From: JASHPR01 sp963842355
GTDB taxonomy: Bacteria; Actinomycetota; Actinomycetes; Streptosporangiales; Streptosporangiaceae
Assembly: GCA_963842355.1 (NCBI GenBank)
Contig: CAWJGC010000004.1
Span: 1,116,001-1,180,000, forward strand
Length of the DNA: 64,000 bases
Direction: 5' to 3'
In this document: positions 26,126-34,683 of the stretch, one piece after another
How positions within the stretch are numbered: position 1 is the stretch's first letter
Layout: every line of letters starts with the position of its first letter
Translations under genes and position numbers: made by a program
The notes under the pieces: generated by a model
Told to the model about the DNA's origin: nothing
Database searches by the model: none
What the model saw: the letters and a program-made list of their open reading frames with translations, nothing else

Positions 26126-27007
26126 ATGGCCACTCCGACCGCGCCGGACCAGGCCGGCCGCGCGGTCGTGCCCGGGGCGCCGGCCCCCCCGGATCCCGAG
26201 GCCGGAGCGGCCCGGCCCTCGCTGCAGGTGCTCGAGCGGGCGTTCGCGATCCTGGAGGCGTTCACCGAGTTCCGCCCCGAGTGGGCCACGAGCGACCTGG
26301 CCCGGTACCTCGAGCTGCCGATCCCGACCGTGCACCGGCTGCTCGGAGCGCTCGCCCGGCTGGGCTACGTGAGCAAGGACGAGCAGACCCGCCGGTTCCG
26401 CCTGGGCGGCGCGGCGATGCAACTGGGCGAGCGCGCCCGCGCGGTGAGCGACCTGAGGGCCGTCGCGCTGCTGCCGCTCCGGCGGCTCTCCGAGGTCACC
26501 GACGAGACGGCGGTGCTCACCGTGCTCAGCCACGAGCGCGACCGCAGCGTGTGCCTGGAGCGGGTCGAGACCAGCCAGCCGCTCCGCCTGTCCGTGCAGC
26601 CGGGCAGCGAACTGCCCCTGCACGCGGGTGCCTCGCAGAAGGCGCTGCTGGCGTTCATGCCCGAACGCGAGGTCACCCGGCTGCTCGGCCGGCCGCTGGA
26701 CCGGCTGTGCGCCGCCACCATCACCGATCCGCGGCGGCTACGGCGCGACCTGGAGGTGATCAGGGAGCGCGGCTGGGCCAGCAGCTACGAGGAGACCAAC
26801 CTCGGGGTGTGGGGCATCGCCGTGCCGGTGATCTCCTCCGGCGACGTCGTGTGCGCGGTGGGCATCGCCGGCCCGAGCGCCCGCCTCAGCGAGGAGGGGT
26901 TCCGGCGCGACGTGCCCTCGGTACAGGCCGCCGCGCTGGCCGTCGCGCGTTCCCTCGGCCTCGCCGTCCCCCCGGTCACGCTGCCGGGCGGCCGGACCAC
27001 CCCATGA
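26126..27007 (+). CDS. IclR-family transcriptional regulator
   Basis: A 293-aa regulator. A winged helix-turn-helix (LQVLERAFAILEAF, then ATSDLARYLELPIPTVHRLLGALARLGYV) is followed by the IclR ligand-binding domain (SVQPGSELPLHAGASQKALLAFMPE; SSYEETNLGVWGIAVPV). IclR proteins usually control adjacent catabolic operons and bind an aromatic or small-acid intermediate. Position between two divergent runs makes it the local regulator. ATG 26126 is preceded by GGGGAGGTGGGG. Confidence 0.92.
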   Translation: MATPTAPDQAGRAVVPGAPAPPDPEAGAARPSLQVLERAFAILEAFTEFRPEWATSDLARYLELPIPTVHRLLGALARLGYVSKDEQTRRFRLGGAAMQLGERARAVSDLRAVALLPLRRLSEVTDETAVLTVLSHERDRSVCLERVETSQPLRLSVQPGSELPLHAGASQKALLAFMPEREVTRLLGRPLDRLCAATITDPRRLRRDLEVIRERGWASSYEETNLGVWGIAVPVISSGDVVCAVGIAGPSARLSEEGFRRDVPSVQAAALAVARSLGLAVPPVTLPGGRTTP

Positions 27008-27044
27008 CCGCCGCCGAGCCCACGCCAGCAGAGGAGACACATCC

Positions 27045-27872
27045 ATGACCGAGCCAAAGGGCGCCCCGGAGGCGAACGGGGAGATACAGCCTCTGGCGCG
27101 CAAGGTGGCCATCGTGACCGGCGCGGCCAAGGGGATCGGCGCCGTGGTCGCCGAGTACCTGGCCCGCGACGGCGCCCACGTCGTGCTCGTCGGGCGGGAC
27201 GAGCGCGCGCTCGCCGCGCAGGCGCGCCATCTCGACGCGGAGTACCCCCGGCGCGAGAGCCTGGCCGTGGCCTGCGACGTGACCGACGAGGCCGCGGTGC
27301 GCGCGATGACCGGGCAGGCGGTGGCGCGCTTCGGCGGCCTGGACATCCTGGTCAACACCGCGGGCGTGACCGGGCCGATCGAGACGCCGGCCCAGGACTA
27401 CGGGGCCGAGGAGTTCCGCCACGTGCTCGACGTCAACGTGCTCGGCACGTTCCTGCCGTGCAAGTACGCGATCCCGCACCTGATCGCCCGGGGCGGCGGC
27501 CGGATCGTGAACATCGCCGGCACGTCCGGGCTGCGCGGGTACCCCCGGCGCGTCGGGTACTCGTCTTCCAAGTGGGCCGTGCGCGGCCTGACCCGGACCC
27601 TCGCCCTCGAACTCGGCCCGCACGACATCACCGTGAACGACGTGTGCCCCAACGTCACCAAGGGCGGCCGGATGGACCGGATCGTGGCCGAGAAGGCGCG
27701 CAGGCTCGGCAAGACCGAGACCGAGGTCTTCTCCGAGTTCGCGGCCAGCACCGCGCTGGGGCGCTTCGTGGAGGAGGCCGACGTGGCGGACGCGATCAGG
27801 TTCCTGGTCTCGCCCGCGGCCAGGAACATCACCGGCCACGACATCCCGGTCGACGCGGGCTGGGATGTGTGA
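27045..27872 (+). CDS. SDR oxidoreductase
   Basis: A 275-aa classical short-chain dehydrogenase with cofactor loop TGAAKGIG, NTAG, catalytic Ser near GTSGL and YSSSK, ending TGHDIPVDAGWDV. Starts at ATG 27045 with GAGGAG seven bases upstream, 37 bp after IclR and in the same direction. Likely oxidises a hydroxyl intermediate in the rightward catabolic run. Substrate unknown. Confidence 0.9.
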   Translation: MTEPKGAPEANGEIQPLARKVAIVTGAAKGIGAVVAEYLARDGAHVVLVGRDERALAAQARHLDAEYPRRESLAVACDVTDEAAVRAMTGQAVARFGGLDILVNTAGVTGPIETPAQDYGAEEFRHVLDVNVLGTFLPCKYAIPHLIARGGGRIVNIAGTSGLRGYPRRVGYSSSKWAVRGLTRTLALELGPHDITVNDVCPNVTKGGRMDRIVAEKARRLGKTETEVFSEFAASTALGRFVEEADVADAIRFLVSPAARNITGHDIPVDAGWDV

Positions 27873-27931
27873 CCCGGTGCCACCCCGACCCGTGAGACCG
27901 ACGTGGTTACCCCGACGGGCAGGAGAACAAC

Positions 27932-28120
27932 ATGCCGTTCATAGAGATCAAGCTGTTCGAGAGCAGGGTCGAAGACGACGAGGTGGCCGCGCGGATCGTG
28001 CGCGCGGTCACCGACGGCCTGTGCTCGGTGATCGGCGAGGCCGCGCGCGAGCAGACGTGGGTCGTCGTCGAGGGCGTCTCGCCCAAGCGCTGGGGCTTCG
28101 GCGGTGAGGTCACGTCATGA
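27932..28120 (+). CDS. 4-Oxalocrotonate-tautomerase family protein
   Basis: A 62-aa protein that begins Met-Pro (PFIEIKLFESRV). After Met removal Pro1 would be the catalytic base of the tautomerase superfamily. Conserved features are the beta-strand/helix pattern and VVVEGVSPKRWGFGGE. Such enzymes isomerise dienols and oxo-enoates after ring cleavage. AGGAG precedes the ATG. The gene overlaps the aminotransferase by four bases (ATGA). Confidence 0.88.
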   Translation: MPFIEIKLFESRVEDDEVAARIVRAVTDGLCSVIGEAAREQTWVVVEGVSPKRWGFGGEVTS

Positions 28121-29454
28121 CCGCGCCGGCCTCGGATCATGTCGCGCCCCCCCGGCACCTCCGGGTGCTGTCGACCGGCCTCGGGCTGGGCGGGATCGAG
28201 GTCGCCGGCGCGGCCGGCGTCTGGTTCCGGCTGACCGACGGCCGGCGCGTGATCGACGCGAGCAACACCGCGGCGCCGCTGGGGCACGGCCACCCCGATC
28301 TCGTCGCCGCCGTCCGCGGCGCGTCCGGCAGCCCGGCGCTCAACGAGGGCTGGGCCTGGCCCGGCCGCCAGCAGGCCGCCGACGACCTGCTCGAGAACGC
28401 CTTCCGCGGCGAGGAAGGCTGGGTCGGCGCGGTCCGCTTCTTCACCAGCGCCAGCGAGGCCAACGACCAGGCGCTCAGCCTGGCCCAGGCGCTCACCGGC
28501 CGCGCCCCGCTGGTGACGCGGGAGCGCGCCTACCACGGCATGGTGGGGCTGTCCCGCGAGATGACCGTCCAGCCGCAGTGGCACGGCGGGCTTTCCTCGG
28601 CCCACGGGGGCTGGCGTCCCGCGCCCCGGCTGGCGGAGGTGCGCCAGTTGCCGGCCCCGCGCTGCGGGGTGCTCTCCCCGTGCACGGCCGACGGTCACTG
28701 CCGCTGCCTGCCCGCCGACCTGACCGCCACGCTCGGCGGGGCCGCCGCCGTGATCATCGACTACAGCCAGGGCGGCATCTACCCGGCGCCGGCCTACCAG
28801 GACCAGCTGGCCCGCGCGGCCCGGGACGCCGGCGTGCTCTGGATCGCCGACGAGGTGGTCACCGGGCTCGGCCGCCAGGGCCGGTGGATGACGTTCCAGC
28901 GCGGGGAGTCCCGCCCCGACATCGTCACGCTCGGCAAGGGCCTGGCCGGGGGCGTGGCGCCGGCCGGCGCGGTGATCCTGTCGCAGCGGGTCACCCGGAT
29001 GCTGGAAGACCAGCTCTGGCAGACCTACAGCACCTTCCGCGGTCATCCGCTGACGGTCGCCGCGATCAGCGCCACCGTGCGCCGCATCGGGCGCGAGGGC
29101 CTGGTGGAACGGGCGGCCAAGCTCGACGCGGTGCTGCGGGCGAGGCTGAACGAGATCGCCGCCGCGCACCCGTGCGTGCAGCGCGTGGACGGCCTCGGCC
29201 TGCACTGGACGATGGAACTGCGCGGCAACGACTGGCGCGACTGGCACGCCGACACCAGCGAGCCGACCCCCGCCGACCGCATCGTCGCGGCCGCCCTCGA
29301 CGCCGGCGTGCTGATCGCCACCAGCGCCGAGGAGACCTCGCTGTTCATCGCCCCGCCGCTGATCGTCAGCGACGACGAACTCGAGACCATCCTGCGCGTG
29401 CTCGACCGCTCGCTGTCAGTCGCCGACGGGGTGCCGGAACAGGCCGGGGCCTGA
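28117..29454 (+). CDS. Class III PLP-dependent aminotransferase
   Basis: A 445-aa fold-type I aminotransferase or mutase. Features: ASNTAAPLGHGHPDLVAAV, the phosphate-binding FFTSASEANDQAL, AYHGM, the conserved WIADEVVTGLGRQG (PLP-ring Asp), and the Schiff-base lysine in VTLGKGLAGGVAP. It has a Cys cluster (CGVLSPCTADGHCRC) in mid-sequence that I do not recall as typical. Coupled to the tautomerase gene. Probably removes or installs an amino group on a pathway intermediate. Confidence 0.9.
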   Translation: MTAPASDHVAPPRHLRVLSTGLGLGGIEVAGAAGVWFRLTDGRRVIDASNTAAPLGHGHPDLVAAVRGASGSPALNEGWAWPGRQQAADDLLENAFRGEEGWVGAVRFFTSASEANDQALSLAQALTGRAPLVTRERAYHGMVGLSREMTVQPQWHGGLSSAHGGWRPAPRLAEVRQLPAPRCGVLSPCTADGHCRCLPADLTATLGGAAAVIIDYSQGGIYPAPAYQDQLARAARDAGVLWIADEVVTGLGRQGRWMTFQRGESRPDIVTLGKGLAGGVAPAGAVILSQRVTRMLEDQLWQTYSTFRGHPLTVAAISATVRRIGREGLVERAAKLDAVLRARLNEIAAAHPCVQRVDGLGLHWTMELRGNDWRDWHADTSEPTPADRIVAAALDAGVLIATSAEETSLFIAPPLIVSDDELETILRVLDRSLSVADGVPEQAGA

Positions 29455-29516
29455 CCGGAGGCGAGCGGGAATACAGTCCTCCGCGGGCGCTGGCTGCCGG
29501 GCCCGGGGGACGGCGA

Positions 29517-29562
29517 TGAATGCGGACCTGCTGCACACGGGTGTACACCGGCGCCACATTCA
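29517..29562. repeat. 46-bp dispersed palindromic element, copy 2
   Basis: Second copy of the element at 15367-15412, in opposite orientation. It has the same TGAATGCG and CACATTCA ends and a GGGTGTACACC centre. Followed to about 29690 by CCGCCCGGCCG repeats without coding sense. It sits between the aminotransferase and the GS-like gene. Confidence 0.7.
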
Positions 29563-29741
29563 TCGCCGGTCTCGGCGGGCGGCGGCCGCCCCCGCCCGGC
29601 CGCCCCGCCCGGCCGCCCCGCCCGGCCGCCCCGCCCGGCCGCCCCGCCCGGCCGAGTCCGCTGGCGGGGCGCGACCCGCCCGGCCGGGCCCGTTCAGGCA
29701 TGCTTGTAACGTCCGAACATCTTGGCGTGAGGAGGCAGCCC

Positions 29742-31185
29742 GTGGCGGAAATGGAGCCCGCCCTCCTCCCGGGGTCTGACCGCTCGCCCGGCATCGGGCC
29801 GGTCGTCCTGGGAACCGCCGAGCGGGCCGAACGGGCCCGGCGGGCGGCCCCGGCGGCCGGGCGGCTCGCCGCGGCGGGCGTCACGATGGTGGCCCTGTGC
29901 TGGGTCGACAACGCCGGCATCGCCCGGGCCAAGACCATCCCGGTCGGGCGCCTCGAGCACGCGGCGGGCTGGGGCGTCGGCATGTCGCCGGTCTTCGACG
30001 TGTTCGTGGTCAACGACGACATCACCACGAGCGAGCACATCGGCGGCCCCGGCGGGGACCTGCGCCTGGTCCCGGACACCGGCCGGCTGACCGCGCTGGC
30101 CGGGCAGCGCGGCTGGGCCTGGGCCCCGGTCGACCGCTTCACCCAGGACGGCCGGGTCTACGCCGCGTGCCAGCGCTCGTTCGCCCGCCGCATGGCCGGC
30201 GAGGCCGCCGGGCGCGGCCTGGAGCTGCGGGCCAGCTTCGAGGTGGAGTGGGCGGCCGGCGGAGCAAGCTCCGCGGACTTCATTCCGGCCTGCACCGGCC
30301 CGGCTTACGGCATGACCCGCGTGGTCGAGCTGTCCGACTACGGCCGGGAGGTCGTCGGGGCGCTGGAGCGGCAGGGCATCACGGTCGAGCAGTTCCACCC
30401 CGAGTACGCCGCGGGCCAGCTCGAGGTCTCGGTCGCCGCCGCCGACCCGGTCGCCGCCGCCGACGACAGCGTGCTGGTCCGGCAGACCATCCGCGCGGTC
30501 TCGGCGGCCTTCGGGTTCCGGCCGTCGTTCGCGCCCGCGGTGGTGGCCGGATCGGTGGGCAACGGCGGGCACGTGCACCTCAGCCTCTGGCGGGACGGAC
30601 GGAACCTGCTCGCGGGCGGGCCCGGGCCGCACGGCCTGACCGGCGAGGGCGAGGCGTTCGCCGCGGGCGTCCTGGCCGCGCTGCCCGCGCTCACCGGGGT
30701 GGGCGCGCCCAGCGTGGCCAGCTACCTGCGCCTGGTGCCGTCACGCTGGGCGGGCGTGTTCCAGTGCTGGGGGCGGGAGAACCGGGAGGCGGCGCTGCGC
30801 CTGGTCACCGGCTCGGCCGGGGAACAGGACACCCGGGCCAACCTCGAGGTCAAGTGCTTCGACCTGGCCGCCAACCCCTACCTGGTGGTCGGCTCGCTGA
30901 TCGCGGCCGGGCTGGCCGGGATCGCCGGCGGGGCCGGCCTCTCCGGCTGAGGCGTTCGGCGACCCGGCCGGCCTGACCGCCGGCGAGCGGGCCGCCCGCG
31001 GCATCCGCAGGCTGCCGCGGTCGCTGCCCGAGGCCACCCGGTGCCTCGAGGCCAGCGCGGTGCTGCGCGAGGCGATGGGCGATCCGCTGTTCGAGGCGTT
31101 CCTCGCGGTGCGCCGGGCCGAGGCCGCGCTGTTCGCCGACGCGGACGCCGACGAGATCGTCGCGCAGACCCGGTGGCGCTGGTGA
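29742..31185 (+). pseudogene. Glutamine-synthetase-like ligase, apparent frameshift
   Basis: GS-superfamily protein, probably a gamma-glutamyl-amine or related ligase rather than GlnA. The first frame runs to TGA at 30948-30950 and shows VTMVALCWVDNAGIARAK, SFEVEW, GQLEVS, GNGGHVHLSLW (ATP/metal histidine) and SRWAGVFQCWGRENREAALR. In the next frame the natural C-terminus follows (AEAFGDPAGLTAGERAARG, LPRSLPEATRCLEAS, DEIVAQTRWRW) to TGA at 31183-31185. A single extra base near 30935-30945 explains the break (total 1444 nt). GTG 29742 has GAGGAGG upstream. With the next gene it looks like a split FluG pair. Frameshift or assembly error. Confidence 0.8.
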
Positions 31186-31246
31186 GCGAGCCGGAGACCG
31201 AGGTCAGCGTGCGCCGCGAACCACCCGACGATGCGGAGGGACCGCG

Positions 31247-32371
31247 ATGACCGCCGAGCGGCTGGCGCTGATCGATCACCACTGCCACGGGGTGGTCAAC
31301 GTCACGCTCGACGGGCCCGGCCTGGAGGCGCTGCTCACCGAGGCCCCCGGGCCACCGCCTCCGGGCACGTCGATGTTCGACAGCCAGCTCGGCTTCGCGG
31401 TGCGGCGCCGGTGCGCGCCGCTGCTCGACCTGGAGCCGTCCGCGCCCGCCGACCGCTACCTGCGCCGGCGCGCCGAGCTCGGCCCGGCCGAGGTCAACCG
31501 CAGGCTGCTGCGGGCCGCGGAGGTGGACGCGTGGCTGGTGGACACCGGCTACCAGACCAGCGAGGTCCTCACCCCCGGCGAGCTGGCGCAGGTTAGCGGG
31601 ACGCCGGCGCACGAGATCGTCAGGCTCGAGGCGGTCGCCGAGCGGGTGGGCCGCGGCGGTACCGACGCCGCCGGGTTCGCGGCCCGGTTCGCGGAGGCGC
31701 TCTGGGCCGCCGCGGCCGGCGCGGTGGGGCTGAAGTCGATCGCCGCCTACCGCTACGGCCTGGACTTCAACCCGGCCCGGCCGGGAGAGGCCGACGTCCG
31801 GGCCGCGGCCGGGCGCTGGCTGCGGGCCCTCGCCGCCGACCCGGACACCCGCCTGGACGACCCCGTGCTGCTGCGGCACCTGATCTGGACCGGGACCGAC
31901 ACCGGGCTCCCGCTGCAGTTCCACGTCGGGTTCGGCGATCCCGATGTCCGGCTGCACCGGGCCGACCCGTCGCTGCTGCACGACTTCCTGCTGGCGACCC
32001 AGGCGGCCGGCCCGCCCATCATGCTGCTGCACTGCTACCCGTACCACCGGCAGGCGGCCTACCTCGCCAACGTGTTCCCGCACGTGTACATGGACGTCGG
32101 CGAGGCGCTCAACCACGTCGGGGCGCGCTCGCCGGAGGTGCTCGCCGAGGCGATGGAGCTCACGCCGTTCCACAAGATGCTGTACTCGTCCGACGCGTTC
32201 GGCCTGCCCGAACTGCACTACCTCGGCGCCACCGGATTCCGCCGCGACCTGGCCCGGGTGACCGGCGCGTTCGTCGCCGACGGCGCCTGGTCGGCGGCGG
32301 ATGCCGGACGGGTCGGGCACCTGGTCGGGGTGGCCAACGCCCGCCGCGTATACCGGCTGGACCCGCGGTGA
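31247..32371 (+). CDS. FluG-type amidohydrolase
   Basis: A 374-aa metal-dependent hydrolase of the amidohydrolase-2 type. Motifs are LIDHHCHGV near the N-terminus, VDTGYQ, GLKSIAAYRYGLDF (metal lysine region), LPLQFHVGFGD, MLLHCYPYHRQAAYLA, YMDVGEALN and MLYSSDAFGLPEL. In eukaryotic FluG and its bacterial relatives such a domain is fused or linked to a GS-like ligase; here the two are adjacent genes. ATG 31247 has GGAGGG upstream. Likely hydrolyses a gamma-glutamyl or ring amide; substrate unknown. Confidence 0.85.
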   Translation: MTAERLALIDHHCHGVVNVTLDGPGLEALLTEAPGPPPPGTSMFDSQLGFAVRRRCAPLLDLEPSAPADRYLRRRAELGPAEVNRRLLRAAEVDAWLVDTGYQTSEVLTPGELAQVSGTPAHEIVRLEAVAERVGRGGTDAAGFAARFAEALWAAAAGAVGLKSIAAYRYGLDFNPARPGEADVRAAAGRWLRALAADPDTRLDDPVLLRHLIWTGTDTGLPLQFHVGFGDPDVRLHRADPSLLHDFLLATQAAGPPIMLLHCYPYHRQAAYLANVFPHVYMDVGEALNHVGARSPEVLAEAMELTPFHKMLYSSDAFGLPELHYLGATGFRRDLARVTGAFVADGAWSAADAGRVGHLVGVANARRVYRLDPR

Positions 32372-32392
32372 ACCGGTGAGCCTGGCTTCGGG

Positions 32393-33514
32393 CTACGCCG
32401 GCGGCCGGGCCTGGCCGCGTTCCGGCCACCGGCTCCGGCGCCGGCGCTCGCTCTCGCTCTCGGCGGCCAGCTCGGCGGCACCGGTGGGATAGGACTCCCA
32501 GTCCGGGCTGTCGGCCGCGGCGACGTCGGCGAGCAGCCGGGCGTCCACGCGGATCGGCGCGCCCGCCACCGCGGCCAGCGTCACCGCGTCGCTGGGCCGC
32601 GCGTCGACCTCCCTCCGCCCGCCGGGCCCGTCCACGACCACCACCGCGTAGAACACGCCGTCGGTCAGGCCGGTGATCCTCGCCTCGACGGCCCGGGAGC
32701 CGGTCGCTTCCAGCAGGCTGGCGGCCATCTGGTAGGTCAGCGGCCGGGGCGTCTCGACCGCCTCCAGGGTGAGCGCCAGCGCCGTGGCCTCCGCGGTCCC
32801 TACCCAGATCGGCAGCCGGCCGTGGCCGCCGGCCGCCTCGAGCACCATCACGTGCTTGCGCGCCACCGGGTCGTCGCCCTCGGCGCGCCGCACCGCGGCC
32901 ACCGAGACCTCGACCCACTGCGTCGCGTCCGTCGTCGCTGACATGGCCGTTCCCTCCTCGACGTGGATGAGCGGGGCAAGCCTCGGAGCGAGGGCCGCCC
33001 GGGCCTGATGCAGCCGGGCCTTCACCGCCCCGACCGAGATGCCGAGCTCGGCGGCCACCTCGCGGTGGCTCAGGCCCTGCAGGTAGAACAGGAGCACCGC
33101 CTCACGCTGCCCGTCCGCGAGGCCGGCGATCGCCGCGCGGACCCGGGCCGCGAGGTCGGCCAGCTCGGCGAGCTCGTCCGGCCCGGCCCCGTCACGCGCC
33201 GGGTCGGGCCTGGCCGCCGGCCACTCCGAGCGGAGCTGCCGGAGCCAGCGCCGGGAGACGTTCAGGGCTATGCCGCAGAACCAGGGGCCGAACCGGTCGG
33301 CGCCGCGCAGCCGGTCCAGCCCGGTCATCGCCGCCACCGCGGCCTCCTGGACCGCGTCCCGGGCCAGGTCCTCCGAGCCCAGCACCCGGGCCGCGAGCGC
33401 CGTCGCGGTGCGCTGGTGCCGGCGCACGAGTTCGGCGAAGGGTTCCCTGGCCCCGAGCCGTGCCCGCCGGACCAGGTCGGCGTCCGAGGCCAGGTGGTCC
33501 TGCGGCTGTCTCAC
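32393..33514 (-). CDS. Sigma-70-like factor fused to bifunctional nuclease domain
   Basis: A 373-aa fusion. Residues 1-180 are an ECF-type sigma factor: region 2 (DLVRRARLGAREPFAELVRRHQ; LARDAVQEAAVAAM) and region 4 helix-turn-helix (REAVLLFYLQGLSHREVAAELGISVGAVKARLHQ). Residues about 200-335 form a DUF151/bifunctional nuclease domain (LPIWVGTAEATALALTLE; DARPSDAVTLAA). An in-frame Met at the junction (MSATTDATQW, near 32943) with GAGGAGGGAAC before it could allow separate production of the nuclease part. GTG start at 33514. Both modules are clear; the role of the fusion is unknown. Confidence 0.87.
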   Translation of the reverse strand: MRQPQDHLASDADLVRRARLGAREPFAELVRRHQRTATALAARVLGSEDLARDAVQEAAVAAMTGLDRLRGADRFGPWFCGIALNVSRRWLRQLRSEWPAARPDPARDGAGPDELAELADLAARVRAAIAGLADGQREAVLLFYLQGLSHREVAAELGISVGAVKARLHQARAALAPRLAPLIHVEEGTAMSATTDATQWVEVSVAAVRRAEGDDPVARKHVMVLEAAGGHGRLPIWVGTAEATALALTLEAVETPRPLTYQMAASLLEATGSRAVEARITGLTDGVFYAVVVVDGPGGRREVDARPSDAVTLAAVAGAPIRVDARLLADVAAADSPDWESYPTGAAELAAESESERRRRSRWPERGQARPPA

Positions 33515-33658
33515 ACCTCATAGTGCCGCCAGCCGCCCCCAGGGTTAGCCCGGGCTGGCCCCCGGTTCCCGGCCAGCGGCGTCCTGGCTGGCCCCGCGCA
33601 GGCGTTCCAGCCGGCGGTCGGCGGCGCGCTGGTCCTCCGTGGTCGCCCGCGCGCCGGC

Positions 33659-34066
33659 TCACCTCCACGGCCGGGTCCCTCCGATCCGCCGCCACCACAG
33701 CATCCGCAGAGCCATCACGGGAATCACCCACCACAGGACCCAGCCCACGGCCCACCGGTGCGGACCGCCGCCGCCTGCGGCCAGCGCCGCCACGGTCAGC
33801 GCGGCCGCGACGAGCACCGGGAACAGGAACGGGACCAGCGCGCGCCGCGGTAGCGCGGCCGGCGGGGACCCGCCCGGCGCCTGCCGTTCATGCGGCAGGT
33901 CGGCGAGGAGTACGTCGAGGTCGCCGCGGATCCGGGCCCGCAGCGCGCGCCCGGTGCGGTCGTCAAGCTCGGCCGGGTCGAGCCTGCCTGCCTGAAAGTG
34001 CTGGCCCAGTTCGGTGACGACCGCGTCCCGGTCGGCGTCGGACACCCTGAGCGCGTTCTGGTCCAT
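33659..34066 (-). CDS. DUF1707 membrane protein
   Basis: A 135-aa protein. The N-terminal 55 residues are the DUF1707 motif (LRVSDADRDAVVTELGQHFQAGRLDPAELDDRTGRALRARI, key RVSDADRD and GRLDPAELDDR), followed by a linker and two transmembrane helices (FLFPVLVAAALTVAALA; WVLWWVIPVMALRMLWW) and a basic tail. Widespread in actinobacteria, function unknown. ATG 34066; divergent from MarR. Confidence 0.9.
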   Translation of the reverse strand: MDQNALRVSDADRDAVVTELGQHFQAGRLDPAELDDRTGRALRARIRGDLDVLLADLPHERQAPGGSPPAALPRRALVPFLFPVLVAAALTVAALAAGGGGPHRWAVGWVLWWVIPVMALRMLWWRRIGGTRPWR

Positions 34067-34106
34067 GGGACACCTCGCCTCTCAGCATCTAGTAGCACTC
34101 CACAAC

Positions 34107-34139
34107 TATCACGAACCGCAAGTATTGTCCAACGTGATA
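34107..34139. promoter_or_regulatory. Candidate MarR operator
   Basis: Inverted arms TATCACG (34107-34113) and CGTGATA (34133-34139) with a 19-bp spacer lie in an unusually AT-rich stretch just upstream of the marR start at 34150. There is little room for a 5' UTR and no Shine-Dalgarno, so the marR transcript may be leaderless. Candidate only. Confidence 0.45.
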
Positions 34140-34149
34140 TTCTCACTAG

Positions 34150-34638
34150 ATGGCTGATCCCGGCACGGCCCGGCGAGGTCCCGGGGGCGACGAGGACTTC
34201 GCCTACCTCCTCGTCCAGCTCGGCTTTCACGTGGCCGGGGGGTTCCGTGAGCGGCTGGCCCCGCTCGGCCTGGAGCCGCGGCACTTCGGCATGCTGACCC
34301 GGCTGGCGGCGAACGAGGGCCGGTCACAGCAGGCCATCGGCGAGCTGATGGGCCTGAACGCCACCCGCATGGTCTTCCTGGTCGACGAGCTGGAGGAGCG
34401 CGGGCTAGTCGAGCGCAGGCGTAATCCCGACGACCGGCGCTCGCACGCCCTGTACCTGACCGAGGCGGGCCGGGCGAAGCTCCGGGAAGCTCAAGTGGCC
34501 GGCGCCGGGCACGAGCGCCAGATCGGCGGCTCGCTCACCGGGGAGGAACGCCGGCAGCTCGCGGCGCTGCTGCGGCGGCTCGCCGACGAGCAGGGGATCA
34601 GCGGGGACAGCCTGCCCGGCCCCATGGCGAGCCGCTGA
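34150..34638 (+). CDS. MarR-family regulator
   Basis: A 162-aa winged-helix repressor with GLEPRHFGMLTRLAANEGRSQQAIGELMGLNATRMVFLVDELEERGLVERRRNPDDRRSHALYLTEAG: recognition helix around residues 62-80 and the DDRR wing. It precedes an MFS drug exporter by 46 bp in the same direction, a common efflux-control pair. Start ATG 34150 without obvious ribosome site. Confidence 0.9.
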   Translation: MADPGTARRGPGGDEDFAYLLVQLGFHVAGGFRERLAPLGLEPRHFGMLTRLAANEGRSQQAIGELMGLNATRMVFLVDELEERGLVERRRNPDDRRSHALYLTEAGRAKLREAQVAGAGHERQIGGSLTGEERRQLAALLRRLADEQGISGDSLPGPMASR

Positions 34639-34683
34639 CCACCGCCGCGGGCGGGAACGGCGCGCCGCTAGGCTCATCGGCAG

